NCBI GenBank assembly: GCA_002683825.1
Contig: NYUD01000013.1
Location: 25,408-58,149 of the forward strand
DNA length: 32,742 bases
Direction of reading: 5' to 3'
Source of the DNA: Planctomycetota bacterium
Lineage (GTDB): Bacteria; Planctomycetota; UBA1135; GCA-002686595
The notes under the pieces were generated by a model. The model made no database searches, was not told the DNA's origin, and worked only from the letters and a program-made list of their open reading frames with translations. Shown one piece after another: positions 25,146 to 32,742 of this stretch. A program made the translations under genes and the position numbers. Within the stretch, counting starts at the first letter, position 1; each line of letters starts with the position of its first letter.

Positions 25146-26716
25146 CGGAGCTGAAACTCCGGGCTGGCGATCGTGAGCGCGAGCCACTGCGCCGCGGCGA
25201 GGGGGGCTGCGGCCTCCCGGGAAAGAGCGACGTGCTCCTCGGTCACCGACGGGTCCAGCTCGTAGCCCAGCACCATGCGCTGAAGCGAGCGACACGCATC
25301 GTGGCGGTCTCCGGACTTCGTCGCACGCAACAGAACCTCCGGCTCGACATCGGCTCCCTCGATCCCGCCGCTCGACAACGCGACGGCGAAATTCCATCGC
25401 CCTAAAAGATTCGAGGACCAGTCGCTGGCCTCGTCGGGGTAGCCGTCCGGAGTCGCCCACTGGAACGGCAATTGCCCGAGCTCCCCGAGAGAGGCTGCGA
25501 CTTGCGTTCCCCGAAGCGTGGCGTTCGTTGCACGCAGTGCCGAGATCACGAAGTCGAAGGGACGCTTGAACTTGACGTTCTCGGGCGCCGTAAAAGCCGG
25601 ATGGAGAAACAGCGCGCGGACGACGGCGCGAAGATCGCCGTCGGTTTCCATGAAGAGCCCGGCCAGCTCTTCGATCAGCGCGGGCGGAGGCTGATCGCTG
25701 ATGAAGCGGCGGCAGAGCTTGCCGCAGATGAAACGCGCGGTCGCCGGATGGGCGGCGAGTATGTCGAGCACTCCTTCACCGTCCCGATAACCGCCGCCTG
25801 CCGGAATCTCGTGCCCCAGGACGACCTTGGCACCGTCGTCGTGAGCTTCGTTTTTGTACTCGAACGCTCCACACTGCAGTGAACCCGCTTCGTGCACACC
25901 CCAGCCCGTAAAGCACCGGGAGACCTCCTGCACGTCCTTCAGCGTGTAGCCGGCGTCCACGCCGAGCGTATGCAATTCGAGGAGCTCGCGTCCGTAGTTC
26001 TCGTTGAGCTCATCCCCGGCGCCGCTCTTGTCATTGTCCAGGTAGAACAGCATCGCCGGGCTGTGGGCCGATGCGCCGAGAAGATCCCGGAAACGCCCGA
26101 ATACGTGCGGACGCAGGACGGCGTGATCCACGGTCTTGAGCCACTCGCACTCGCTCTTGGCCTGGGAGACGTGAAAGTGGTCGCTCCAGAACTCCAGGAG
26201 CACCTCCTCCAGCCGGCGCGTCGAGTACGTTGCCCGAAGGATGGCGGCATGAATCAGCTCGCGCCGCGCAACCCCTTCCGCCGGCTCTTGCACGAAGAAC
26301 TGGCGGGTCTTGAGCAAGTCACGGACGAGGGGTGTCACGACCGCGTCGATGCGATCCGAGGCGTTGTAGTCACGGAGCAGGTTGTGATCCAGCGCCAGGG
26401 AGTCGAGGGCTCCGAGGCGAACGGCAAGTTCCTTCGACTGGGGAATCCGTTCCGGCGTGAGCTGCTCCTCGAGCCAGACCTCAGCGCCTCGGGTCTCGAC
26501 CGCCTCCAGATCCCCCGGTCGGGGACCGTAGCCGGCGCGACTGAGAAGGCGCCACGCGAGGCTCGTCGGCGCGGCCGAAGCGCGCCCGACGATTCGCGGA
26601 AGTCGGGACTGCGCCAGCACGGCACCGAAGTCGCCGCAGCCGAAAAACAACGACCCCCCGGCGCCTGCGGCGCCCAGCATACCGAAGGTGCGCCTATCCA
26701 AGCGCCGCGCCTTCAC
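25142..26716 (-). CDS. DUF1800 family protein with Tat-like signal
   Basis: A 524-residue DUF1800 protein. The N-terminus has RRLDRRTFGMLGAAGAGG with a following hydrophobic run, which fits a twin-arginine signal. Family blocks are SRAGYGPRPGDL near 60, VLLEFWSDHFHVS, LDNDKSGAGDELNENYGRELLELHTLGVDAGYTLKDVQEVSRCFTGW split over the middle of the protein, and FDFVISALRAT. The start is GTG at 26716, overlapping the stop of the membrane-protein gene (GTGA), because no ATG lies before the Tat signal. Its stop overlaps the DUF1501 start. It probably works outside the cytoplasm with DUF1501, as in many Planctomycetota, but the activity is unknown. Confidence 0.9.
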   Translation of the reverse strand: MKARRLDRRTFGMLGAAGAGGSLFFGCGDFGAVLAQSRLPRIVGRASAAPTSLAWRLLSRAGYGPRPGDLEAVETRGAEVWLEEQLTPERIPQSKELAVRLGALDSLALDHNLLRDYNASDRIDAVVTPLVRDLLKTRQFFVQEPAEGVARRELIHAAILRATYSTRRLEEVLLEFWSDHFHVSQAKSECEWLKTVDHAVLRPHVFGRFRDLLGASAHSPAMLFYLDNDKSGAGDELNENYGRELLELHTLGVDAGYTLKDVQEVSRCFTGWGVHEAGSLQCGAFEYKNEAHDDGAKVVLGHEIPAGGGYRDGEGVLDILAAHPATARFICGKLCRRFISDQPPPALIEELAGLFMETDGDLRAVVRALFLHPAFTAPENVKFKRPFDFVISALRATNATLRGTQVAASLGELGQLPFQWATPDGYPDEASDWSSNLLGRWNFAVALSSGGIEGADVEPEVLLRATKSGDRHDACRSLQRMVLGYELDPSVTEEHVALSREAAAPLAAAQWLALTIASPEFQLR

Positions 26717-27321
26717 GTGACCGTCTTGCCCTTCGAGACGCTCGGCGTGACGTGTTTCGCCGGATCCTCCTGTCTCGCGAACAGGGAATACCACCCGGCA
26801 CCGATGGCCAGGCAAAGAAAAGCCGGCAGGCAGAAAAGCCAGCCGATGAACGGCATGGACAGCGCGAGCGAAATGATCAGCGCACTCGCAATCAGAACCT
26901 GCGGCCTCGAAGCCTGTTCCGTCTCGCCACCCATGCGCGCGGCGAGGAGGCGCACGAACGCGGCGCCCCCGACGACGAAGGCTGCAGCGACGGGAGCGAC
27001 GACGAGCCAGCCGACGTACTGAACGATGAGCGCCGCAAAATCGCTCTTGGTCCCGATGCCGAGCATCTCGGTAAGCCCATCGATGCTCCGCATCAGGCTG
27101 GCCTTGATCGACACGCGGATCGCTGCAAAAGCCAGAAGGCCGAGCCCGGTCAGAAGCAGCCCCATCAGACCGACGAGGGCACAACGGCCGACCCGTGCCT
27201 GCAACCGCTCCGTCGCGCGGGCGACCGTGCCGGGAAGCATGAGAGCGGTCCAGGTCCACAGGCAGGCGAGCATGACCACCAGGGCCAGCACGAAGAGACT
27301 GATCGCTAGGACGTTTGCCAT
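26713..27321 (-). CDS. Multi-pass membrane protein of unknown function
   Basis: A 202-residue protein with about five hydrophobic helices (roughly 4-28, 48-69, 96-126 and two between 141 and 182) and a polar tail rich in lysine and threonine. I do not recognise a family motif. It opens a three-gene unit with DUF1800 and DUF1501, joined by stop-start overlaps of 3-4 bp, which suggests that the three products are made together. It may anchor or support export of the other two, an inference from position only. The ATG at 27321 gives a first helix immediately after the start. Confidence 0.75.
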   Translation of the reverse strand: MANVLAISLFVLALVVMLACLWTWTALMLPGTVARATERLQARVGRCALVGLMGLLLTGLGLLAFAAIRVSIKASLMRSIDGLTEMLGIGTKSDFAALIVQYVGWLVVAPVAAAFVVGGAAFVRLLAARMGGETEQASRPQVLIASALIISLALSMPFIGWLFCLPAFLCLAIGAGWYSLFARQEDPAKHVTPSVSKGKTVT

Positions 27322-27420
27322 GGAGGACGCCGGAGACGTGATCGGCTGAACGCCGGCTCCCGGGCGGTTGCCACCACTCTAGCGTGGAAGAACAAACCGA
27401 GTGGCACCCGGGGAGAACTC

Positions 27421-27446
27421 GGGCCGGGAAAGTCCATTTCCGGCCC
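27421..27446. terminator. Long hairpin between kinase gene and DUF1800 operon
   Basis: GGGCCGG (27421-27427) plus AAA (27429-27431) pair with TTT (27437-27439) plus CCGGCCC (27440-27446) around a 5-nt loop, with one bulged G. It lies about 110 nt past the kinase stop on the kinase strand and upstream of the membrane-protein start. It may end the sigma-kinase transcript. Confidence 0.45.
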
Positions 27447-27468
27447 CTCAGCAGGTAACTCTTCGCTC

Positions 27469-27482
27469 GACCCGAAAGGGTC
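27469..27482. terminator. Short GACCC/GGGTC hairpin
   Basis: GACCC (27469-27473) and GGGTC (27478-27482) pair perfectly around GAAA (plus strand) or TTTC (minus strand). It lies 75 nt past the kinase stop, next to the larger hairpin at 27421-27446, and may act with it in ending the kinase transcript. There is no T-tract. Confidence 0.3.
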
Positions 27483-27557
27483 CCTCTGCACTTCGCAAAG
27501 GATGACGCATACGGGGAGCGGTCACCGATCGGGCCGACGCGAGGTGCGGCTCCGGAC

Positions 27558-29999
27558 TCAGGGGTTACCGTCGAGCTCGGAGAGCCAGGTCGCCACCAAC
27601 TCCTGACGGACCTCGTCGGGACGCTCGGCCAGTAGTGCGGCCACCGCCTCCAGGCATTGGCGGGCCTCGTCCTTCCGCCCCAGCTCCAGGAGCAGCCGCG
27701 CCGTCCGCCAGCGCAAATCGAAGATCGACGCAGCGGCGGGATCGGGTCCGGGGGCGCGGCGCGTGAGGTCGTCCCGCCAGAACGCCAGGGCGTCTTCGGG
27801 CCGCTCTCGCCCGATCAACCACTCACCGTGCTGCATCACGGCCTCGACGAGCACCGGATGACCCGCCGCCAAGCTCTTGCGCATGGCGCCCAGGCGTTCG
27901 AGACGCAGGGTCTCGGCCTCATCCATCAGACCCGACCGCTCTTTCACCTGCGCCAGGTTGAAAAGGGTCCTCATGGTCAGCGGGTGGGCGGGAGAAAACA
28001 CGCGACGCTGCTCGACCAACACCTCCGCCAACAGGTCGGCGCAAACCTGGGTTCGACCGCTGCGCTCGTACACCCTGGCCAGGGTCATCTTGGCCCGCAT
28101 GAGGTCCGGATGTCGATCCCGGACCCTGCGGGACTCGAACTTCACGATGCGTTCGAGCAGACGCGCGGCGCCTTCGTGATCACCAAAGCCGTACTCCAGG
28201 ACCCCAGCCCAACTGGACTCGGCGCTCATGCGCAGGGGATGATCGGGGTGCAGGGTGGCCTCCGCAAGATCGAGGGCCTTGCGGGCCACGGGCTCGGCCT
28301 TCCCGTCTTTCCTGCAATCCGCATAGATCGTCGCCAGGTTGATCAAGAGGACGAGGTGGGTGAGCTCCGGAATCCGGTCCGCGCGGCTCAGGGCCTCGAG
28401 CATGAGGGCCTCGGCCTCCCCGTAGCGACCCGACCGGACCAGGATAACACCGAGATCCGGGAGAACGCGGTTGACCTCGGGAGCGTCGTCGCCCAGTTCG
28501 GCACGCAGCAAATCGAGGCCCGTCAGCATGTGCTCCACCGCGCGATCGTTCTTCCCCAGGCTGCCGTAGATGGTCCCGTAAAGGCGGTGCAGCTCTCCGC
28601 GTACGCCGGGCATGTAACCGAAGCGCTCGTCGACCTGTTCCGCCGCCCGCGCGACCACGTCCACGAAGCGCACGTCGTCTCCGTCGCTGACCTCGAGGAA
28701 CGGCTCGCGCAACATCGAAGAGATGTAGTCATACAGCTCGCTGGCCTTCTTACCCTCCTCGGCTGCTTGCCGGGACTTCACGAGGACGCCGACCGCGCCG
28801 GCAAGAAGGGTCAGACAGAACACGACAGACGCGATCACCGGCCCACGACGACGGCGCAGAAACTTGCGCGCGCGGTACGTGGCACCGCCCGGCGCGGCCT
28901 CCACGGGAAGATCGCGGAGGTAGCGGCCGAGATCGTCCGCCAGCTCGGCAACGGACGCATAACGCCGTTCGGGTTCCTTGGCGAGGGCGCGCAGGAGGAT
29001 CCACTCCAGGTCTCTGGAAAGATCGGGGCGATACCGGCGCGGCGGAACGGGTGGCGTGAACCGGACCACGCTCGCACACGCGGTGGAGGTCGTCGCTCCG
29101 CCAAAGTCGAGCGGGGCCTGGCCGCACAAGAGTTCGTACAACGACACGCCCAACGCGTAGACATCGGCGCGCACGTCAGGCAGGCCCCCGTCCAGCTCTT
29201 CGGGCGCCATGTAGCGCCAGGTGCCGGCGGGGCCGTGGAGGCGCGGGGCGTCCTCGTTCGCCCGGGGCAACGCGAGACGCGCCACACCGAAATCGATGAT
29301 GTGCGGCCGCCCCTCCTCGTCCACCAGCAGGTTGGCCGGTTTGAGGTCGCAGTGGATCACACCCCGCAGGTGGCCATGTTGAACGCCGTCGCAGATCTCC
29401 AGGAAGAGCCGCAGCCGTTGCGCCTCGTCCAGTCCGCTCTCCCGCGCCGCGCTCAACAGGTCCCGGGCCCCCGGAATGAGGACCATGGCGAACCACGGCA
29501 CCGTTCCGCGGGAGGTTTCCGCCCTCCCGGCCTCGATCACCTGGGCCACGGCCGGATGTTGCAGTCGGCCCAGGACCGTCGACTCTTCGCGAAAACGAGC
29601 GAAGGCAACTTCACTCACCGCGCCGGGGCGCAGGACCTTGAGGGCCACGCTGCGGCGCGGGTCGTCCTGTTCCGCCTCGAACACCATGCCCATGCCCCCG
29701 TGCCCCAGCACGCGCCGCAGTGCGTAGGCGCCGATGCGCGTGCCGACAAGACTTCGGGCCCACTCGGAATCAAACGTCTCCGAGAGGTGCTCGGGGGAGA
29801 CGGGATCGAGAAACCTGTCCGCCGCGTCCCGGTCCGATCGAAGCAACTCCTCCACCGCCGCCCGCAAGGCGCCGTCGTCACCACAGGCGGCGTTGAGCGC
29901 AGAGTGGCGCTCGTCGGCGGACAACTCGGCCACGGTCTCGAACACGCGACGTACGTCTTGCCAACCGGGCCCTTCGACGTGGTCCCGTACCTCAACCAT
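27558..29999 (-). CDS. Membrane Ser/Thr protein kinase with TPR sensor half
   Basis: An 813-residue kinase. Its N-terminal 85 residues are a helical adaptor (WQDVRRVFETVAELSADER and SDRDAADRFLDPV). The kinase domain runs about 90-365, with GHGGMG near 99, catalytic Lys121, HCDLKPAN (D218, with Cys where Arg is more usual), DFG at 236-238 and GTWRYMAPEEL at 259-269. A membrane helix lies at about 387-407, and a long TPR-type repeat region fills the rest. The ATG at 29999 was chosen because it overlaps the sigma-factor stop by 8 bp and fits the family N-terminus; the upstream frame is sigma overlap. It differs clearly in sequence from the kinase at 228-2516, so it is a parallel module rather than a recent copy. 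Confidence 0.9.
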   Translation of the reverse strand: MVEVRDHVEGPGWQDVRRVFETVAELSADERHSALNAACGDDGALRAAVEELLRSDRDAADRFLDPVSPEHLSETFDSEWARSLVGTRIGAYALRRVLGHGGMGMVFEAEQDDPRRSVALKVLRPGAVSEVAFARFREESTVLGRLQHPAVAQVIEAGRAETSRGTVPWFAMVLIPGARDLLSAARESGLDEAQRLRLFLEICDGVQHGHLRGVIHCDLKPANLLVDEEGRPHIIDFGVARLALPRANEDAPRLHGPAGTWRYMAPEELDGGLPDVRADVYALGVSLYELLCGQAPLDFGGATTSTACASVVRFTPPVPPRRYRPDLSRDLEWILLRALAKEPERRYASVAELADDLGRYLRDLPVEAAPGGATYRARKFLRRRRGPVIASVVFCLTLLAGAVGVLVKSRQAAEEGKKASELYDYISSMLREPFLEVSDGDDVRFVDVVARAAEQVDERFGYMPGVRGELHRLYGTIYGSLGKNDRAVEHMLTGLDLLRAELGDDAPEVNRVLPDLGVILVRSGRYGEAEALMLEALSRADRIPELTHLVLLINLATIYADCRKDGKAEPVARKALDLAEATLHPDHPLRMSAESSWAGVLEYGFGDHEGAARLLERIVKFESRRVRDRHPDLMRAKMTLARVYERSGRTQVCADLLAEVLVEQRRVFSPAHPLTMRTLFNLAQVKERSGLMDEAETLRLERLGAMRKSLAAGHPVLVEAVMQHGEWLIGRERPEDALAFWRDDLTRRAPGPDPAAASIFDLRWRTARLLLELGRKDEARQCLEAVAALLAERPDEVRQELVATWLSELDGNP

Positions 30000-30576
30000 C
30001 GTCCACCTCTTCGGACAGTTCCTTGTAGAGCCACGCTCGCGCCGTGCGCCATCCACGCTCCACCGTGCGGGTAGAAACTCCCAGCACATCCGCCACTTCG
30101 CCGTGATCGAGCCCGGCGAAGAAACGCAGCTCGACGATGCGGGCGAGTTGTTCGTCCACGCTCGCTAGGCGCTGCAGGGATTCCTCGAGGGCCAGGAGGT
30201 CGATGGCGCGCTGCTCGATCTCGACCAGCACCGCGTCGAGAGGTTCGCGCCGCCGATCACCGCCACGCTTCGCCGCGGCGCGGGCGCGGGCATGGTCGAT
30301 GAGCACCTGGCGCATGGCGCGGGCGGAGACCGCGAAGAAGTGCTGGCGCCCCTGCCAATCCGCCGCGTCATGATCCACCAGGCGCAGGTAGGCCTCGTGC
30401 ACCAGGGCCGTGGGCTGCAGGGTGGTCTGCGCCGGACCGCGCTCGAGTTGCCCCCGCGCCAGCCGGCGCAGTTCGGCGTAGACACGGGCCAGCAGCGGCT
30501 CGGACGCGGCCTGATCCCCGTCGTTCAGACGGCGCAGCAGCCGGGGGATCTCGGCGGTGGATCCGTCGTAGGGCAT
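29992..30576 (-). CDS. ECF-type sigma factor (PF07638/TIGR02999-like)
   Basis: A 194-residue sigma factor of the Planctomycetota-enriched ECF-like group. Diagnostic blocks are YAELRRLARGQLERG, LQPTALVHEAYLRLV, FFAVSARAMRQVLIDHARARAAAKRGG and the region 4 helix-turn-helix FAGLDHGEVADVLGVSTRTVERGWRTARAWL. The ATG at 30576 gives the standard family start (MPYDGSTAEIPRLL), and the longer open frame upstream is not protein-like. The stop overlaps the kinase start, so the two are coupled. The divergent exported-protein gene starts 155 bp away and may be its target, an inference from position. Confidence 0.92.
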   Translation of the reverse strand: MPYDGSTAEIPRLLRRLNDGDQAASEPLLARVYAELRRLARGQLERGPAQTTLQPTALVHEAYLRLVDHDAADWQGRQHFFAVSARAMRQVLIDHARARAAAKRGGDRRREPLDAVLVEIEQRAIDLLALEESLQRLASVDEQLARIVELRFFAGLDHGEVADVLGVSTRTVERGWRTARAWLYKELSEEVDDG

Positions 30577-30731
30577 GGGTCGAGGGCCGGACGGCGCGGC
30601 GCGTCCGGGCACTAGCTTGCCGTTTTCGCCGATTGCGTGTCGGTCGTCGAGCCCGATTTCCGTGGACCCGAGCGAGACGCCCCGTTCGTTTCGGGGCTCG
30701 ACTCCACCCAACCCCGAGAGAGTCCAAGACC
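30577..30731. promoter_or_regulatory. Divergent promoter region of sigma and exported-protein genes
   Basis: This 155-bp gap separates two divergent genes and must hold their promoters. I see no clear sigma-70 boxes. GAGAG lies about 10 nt before the exported-protein ATG and may be a weak ribosome site. Confidence 0.4.
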
Positions 30732-32732
30732 ATGCTACGCACCAGCCTCCCCGCTTTGATCCTGGCCCTGCCCGCGGGCGCACAATGGGCCACCATCCCC
30801 CACCAGAGCACCAATCCCGTCCACACCGAGGGTTTCCTGATCGTCCACGACGACGGCAGCGATGTGATGGCCTTCTCGGCCCTGGCCCAGGAGTGGACGG
30901 CCGCCGCACCCGGTGGCTCGAACGTCGTGGGCACCGGCGATTTCTGCGCACTGTTCAAGCTCCCCACGGGCGATTTCTCGGCCTATTCGGCGCGCCTGCA
31001 CGCGACCCAGGTGGCGCCGGTCCCGGCCGGTGGCAACGTCGACGACATGCTCGTTGGCGACGACGTCGCACTTCTGATCGGCGAGGACAACAACGGCGAT
31101 GCCTACGCCCTTTGCTACTCGGCCCAGACCAATCTCTGGGACCTCCTGTCGCTCGGCCCGGTGGCTCTTTCCAGCCTGGAGTACGGCGCGGACCGGTTCG
31201 TCGCGGCCGTGACCGGCGCCAACCTGCTGGCGGGCTTCGCCGCCCGCACCGGTGGCTGGAACGCGATCAGCAACGACTCGGCCCAGAACCTGCGCTTCGA
31301 CGGAAACGTCGTCGTGGCGGACGTGGTTCCCACCCCCGGTTCCCCCACCCACGCCGCCGCCTTCAGCGGCGTGCTCGGCATCTGGAGCGTCAGCCCGCCG
31401 ACCCACTCCAGCAACGTGACCGAACTCGACCACAACGTGGCCTGGGCCATGATGGACGCTGGCCTCTCCACGATCTTTCACCAGGGCGCCTACAGCGCCT
31501 ACACGGGTGCCTGGATCGTCCCCGGCGACCTCTACCTGGAGGGCAACTGGAGCGCAGAGCTGCGGGACAACCTGGTGCTGCTGCACGACAGCCTCTCGGA
31601 CCGCTACCTGGCCTTCGGCGCCCGACCCGGCAACGCCGTGGTGGCCGTGCCTTCCAGCGGATCGTGGAGCGTTGCCCTGTTGACCGAGGATGGAGTGATC
31701 CTGGACGAGATCGGGACCCCGGAGGTCTACGGCTTCAGCGGCCTGTGTGGCTCGGCCTTCGTCCCCCGATCGGTGACGGATCCCCTGGCACCGATCATCG
31801 GTCCCAGCCACTCGCTGCACCTGCGCGACGACGCGGGGGCGATGCACAGCTTCGGTCCCGCCGAGAACACCTGGGCTGCGACGCCGTCCTTCGGCGCTTC
31901 GGCTTTGCTCCACGTGGACGACGCGGTCCACCTCGTCGAGGACGGACTCCAGCTACACCAGTATTCCACGCGTCACAACACCTGGAACCTCGGCCCGTCC
32001 ATGTTCCCCGGCGCCACCTACACCTTCGGTACAGGCGGCTCGTTCGTCGCGGTGCAGGAGGACACCACCACCTCGGGCGACCTGCGCATTTACAACGAGG
32101 CCTCCGACGGGTGGGACGGACCCCATGGCCAGTCCGCGAGACTGGATATGCACACGGCTCGCAACCTGGTCATGTTCGTGGACACGAACACGAGCGAGGC
32201 GAGCGCCTACAGCGCTCAAACCACCCGCTACTCCTACCCGCCCCCCGGTCTGACCCCGGGCATCCTCGCGCCCGGCAGCGTGCCGACGGTCGAGGAGAAC
32301 GTGGCCTGGTTCACGGACGGGGTTTCGGTGGTGGCCTTCGGCTCACCCGGCGAGATCCATTCCTGGCACCAGTGGCCGCGGGGCACCGAATACCAGGTCT
32401 GGGCGGGCATCGCCCCCACGACCCTCGACGCAAGCATCCGCACCGGCGGACCGCACGCCACCTTTTGGCTCGCAGCCTCGGGCCTGAGGCCGCCCCTACC
32501 CTTGCCGTGCGGCAACCTCTTCTGGCTCGATCTGGTGCCGTGGTGGACGATCAGGGGACCGCAAATCGCGCAACCTGTCGGCCCGGGTTCGGTGCACCTG
32601 GCCAAGCACACCGTCGCCCTCCCCGGCCCGCTTTTCGGCAGCCGCCAGGTGTGGACCCAGGGCCTCGTGTTTCCGACCGGCGCACCCTGGTGCATCACCG
32701 ACTTCTTCGCCGAGCCCGCCTGGATCTTTTGA
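30732..32732 (+). CDS. Large exported protein with recurring YSAxTxxW motif
   Basis: A 666-residue protein of unknown family. A signal peptide (MLRTSLPALILALPAGAQ) precedes about 530 residues with a recurring short motif of an aromatic residue, Ser/Gly/Ala, several variable residues and Trp. Examples are AFSALAQEW (47-55), CYSAQTNLW (128-136), GFAARTGGW (168-176), AFSGVLGIW (210-218), AYSAYTGAW (253-261), SFGPAENTW (373-381), QYSTRHNTW (410-418) and IYNEASDGW (453-461). Similar spacing suggests beta-propeller-like blades. The last 130 residues lack the motif and form a beta-rich C-terminal domain. The ATG at 30732 is the first before the signal peptide. It lies divergent to the sigma-kinase pair and ends 10 bp before the window edge. 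Confidence 0.8.
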   Translation: MLRTSLPALILALPAGAQWATIPHQSTNPVHTEGFLIVHDDGSDVMAFSALAQEWTAAAPGGSNVVGTGDFCALFKLPTGDFSAYSARLHATQVAPVPAGGNVDDMLVGDDVALLIGEDNNGDAYALCYSAQTNLWDLLSLGPVALSSLEYGADRFVAAVTGANLLAGFAARTGGWNAISNDSAQNLRFDGNVVVADVVPTPGSPTHAAAFSGVLGIWSVSPPTHSSNVTELDHNVAWAMMDAGLSTIFHQGAYSAYTGAWIVPGDLYLEGNWSAELRDNLVLLHDSLSDRYLAFGARPGNAVVAVPSSGSWSVALLTEDGVILDEIGTPEVYGFSGLCGSAFVPRSVTDPLAPIIGPSHSLHLRDDAGAMHSFGPAENTWAATPSFGASALLHVDDAVHLVEDGLQLHQYSTRHNTWNLGPSMFPGATYTFGTGGSFVAVQEDTTTSGDLRIYNEASDGWDGPHGQSARLDMHTARNLVMFVDTNTSEASAYSAQTTRYSYPPPGLTPGILAPGSVPTVEENVAWFTDGVSVVAFGSPGEIHSWHQWPRGTEYQVWAGIAPTTLDASIRTGGPHATFWLAASGLRPPLPLPCGNLFWLDLVPWWTIRGPQIAQPVGPGSVHLAKHTVALPGPLFGSRQVWTQGLVFPTGAPWCITDFFAEPAWIF

Positions 32733-32742
32733 TCCAGAAACC

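Noticed and set aside
27657..30074. 805-codon plus-strand open frame opposite the second kinase
   Set aside because: The minus strand carries intact kinase motifs and a membrane helix. The plus-strand frame has no recognisable domain and is an effect of GC bias.

Overview
The window is high-GC bacterial DNA, most likely from a marine or aquatic Planctomycetota lineage. I base this on family content, not on a marker gene. It has two ECF sigma factors, each followed by an overlapping membrane Ser/Thr kinase with C-terminal repeats. It also has a coupled DUF1800-DUF1501 pair, several large exported proteins of unknown function, a DUF1570-type metallopeptidase and a protein with an IPTL-CTERM-like sorting tail. 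Stop-start overlaps of the ATGA or GTGA type are frequent and many genes lack a clear Shine-Dalgarno. I see no tRNA, rRNA, CRISPR array or insertion sequence.

Layout. (1) 228-5154, minus strand: a large exported protein, then a sigma factor-kinase pair, separated by a very strong stem-loop. (2) 5608-9774, plus strand: a tight four-gene operon for a radical-SAM 2,3-aminomutase of the KamA family, both subunits of a PcaIJ-like 3-oxoacid CoA-transferase, and a class III aminotransferase. (3) 9841-11994, minus strand: an exported TPR metallopeptidase whose likely start is a CTG. (4) 12031-12581: a gene-free stretch holding a frameshifted relic of a second copy of the aminotransferase. (5) 12582-19734, plus strand: polysaccharide genes (gmd, fcl, a family 2 glycosyltransferase, a sulfotransferase, a Wzx-like flippase and a polymerase/ligase-like membrane protein). 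gmd and fcl look lower in GC than their flanks. (6) 19884-22990, minus strand: wzc-like and wza-like export genes. (7) 23227-23907: the IPTL-CTERM-like protein. (8) 23967-27321, minus strand: a coupled three-gene unit of a membrane protein, DUF1800 and DUF1501. (9) 27558-30576, minus strand: a second sigma factor-kinase pair. (10) 30732-32732: a divergent large exported protein built on a recurring short motif.

The most interesting part is region 2. Read together, the four genes suggest an unusual amino-acid catabolic route: alpha-amino acid to beta-amino acid (aminomutase), to 3-oxo acid (beta-transaminase), to 3-oxoacyl-CoA (CoA-transferase), ready for thiolysis. The aminomutase keeps its cluster cysteines, PLP lysine and carboxylate-binding arginine. 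The aspartate that holds the distal ammonium of lysine is replaced by arginine, which points to an acidic substrate such as glutamate or 2-aminoadipate. The CoA-transferase resembles 3-oxoadipate CoA-transferase, so a 2-aminoadipate to 3-oxoadipyl-CoA route is the specific hypothesis. No thiolase is present in the window.

Regions 5 and 6 together look like a Wzx/Wzy/Wza-type exopolysaccharide locus that makes GDP-fucose and carries a sulfotransferase, consistent with a fucose-containing and possibly sulfated surface polymer.
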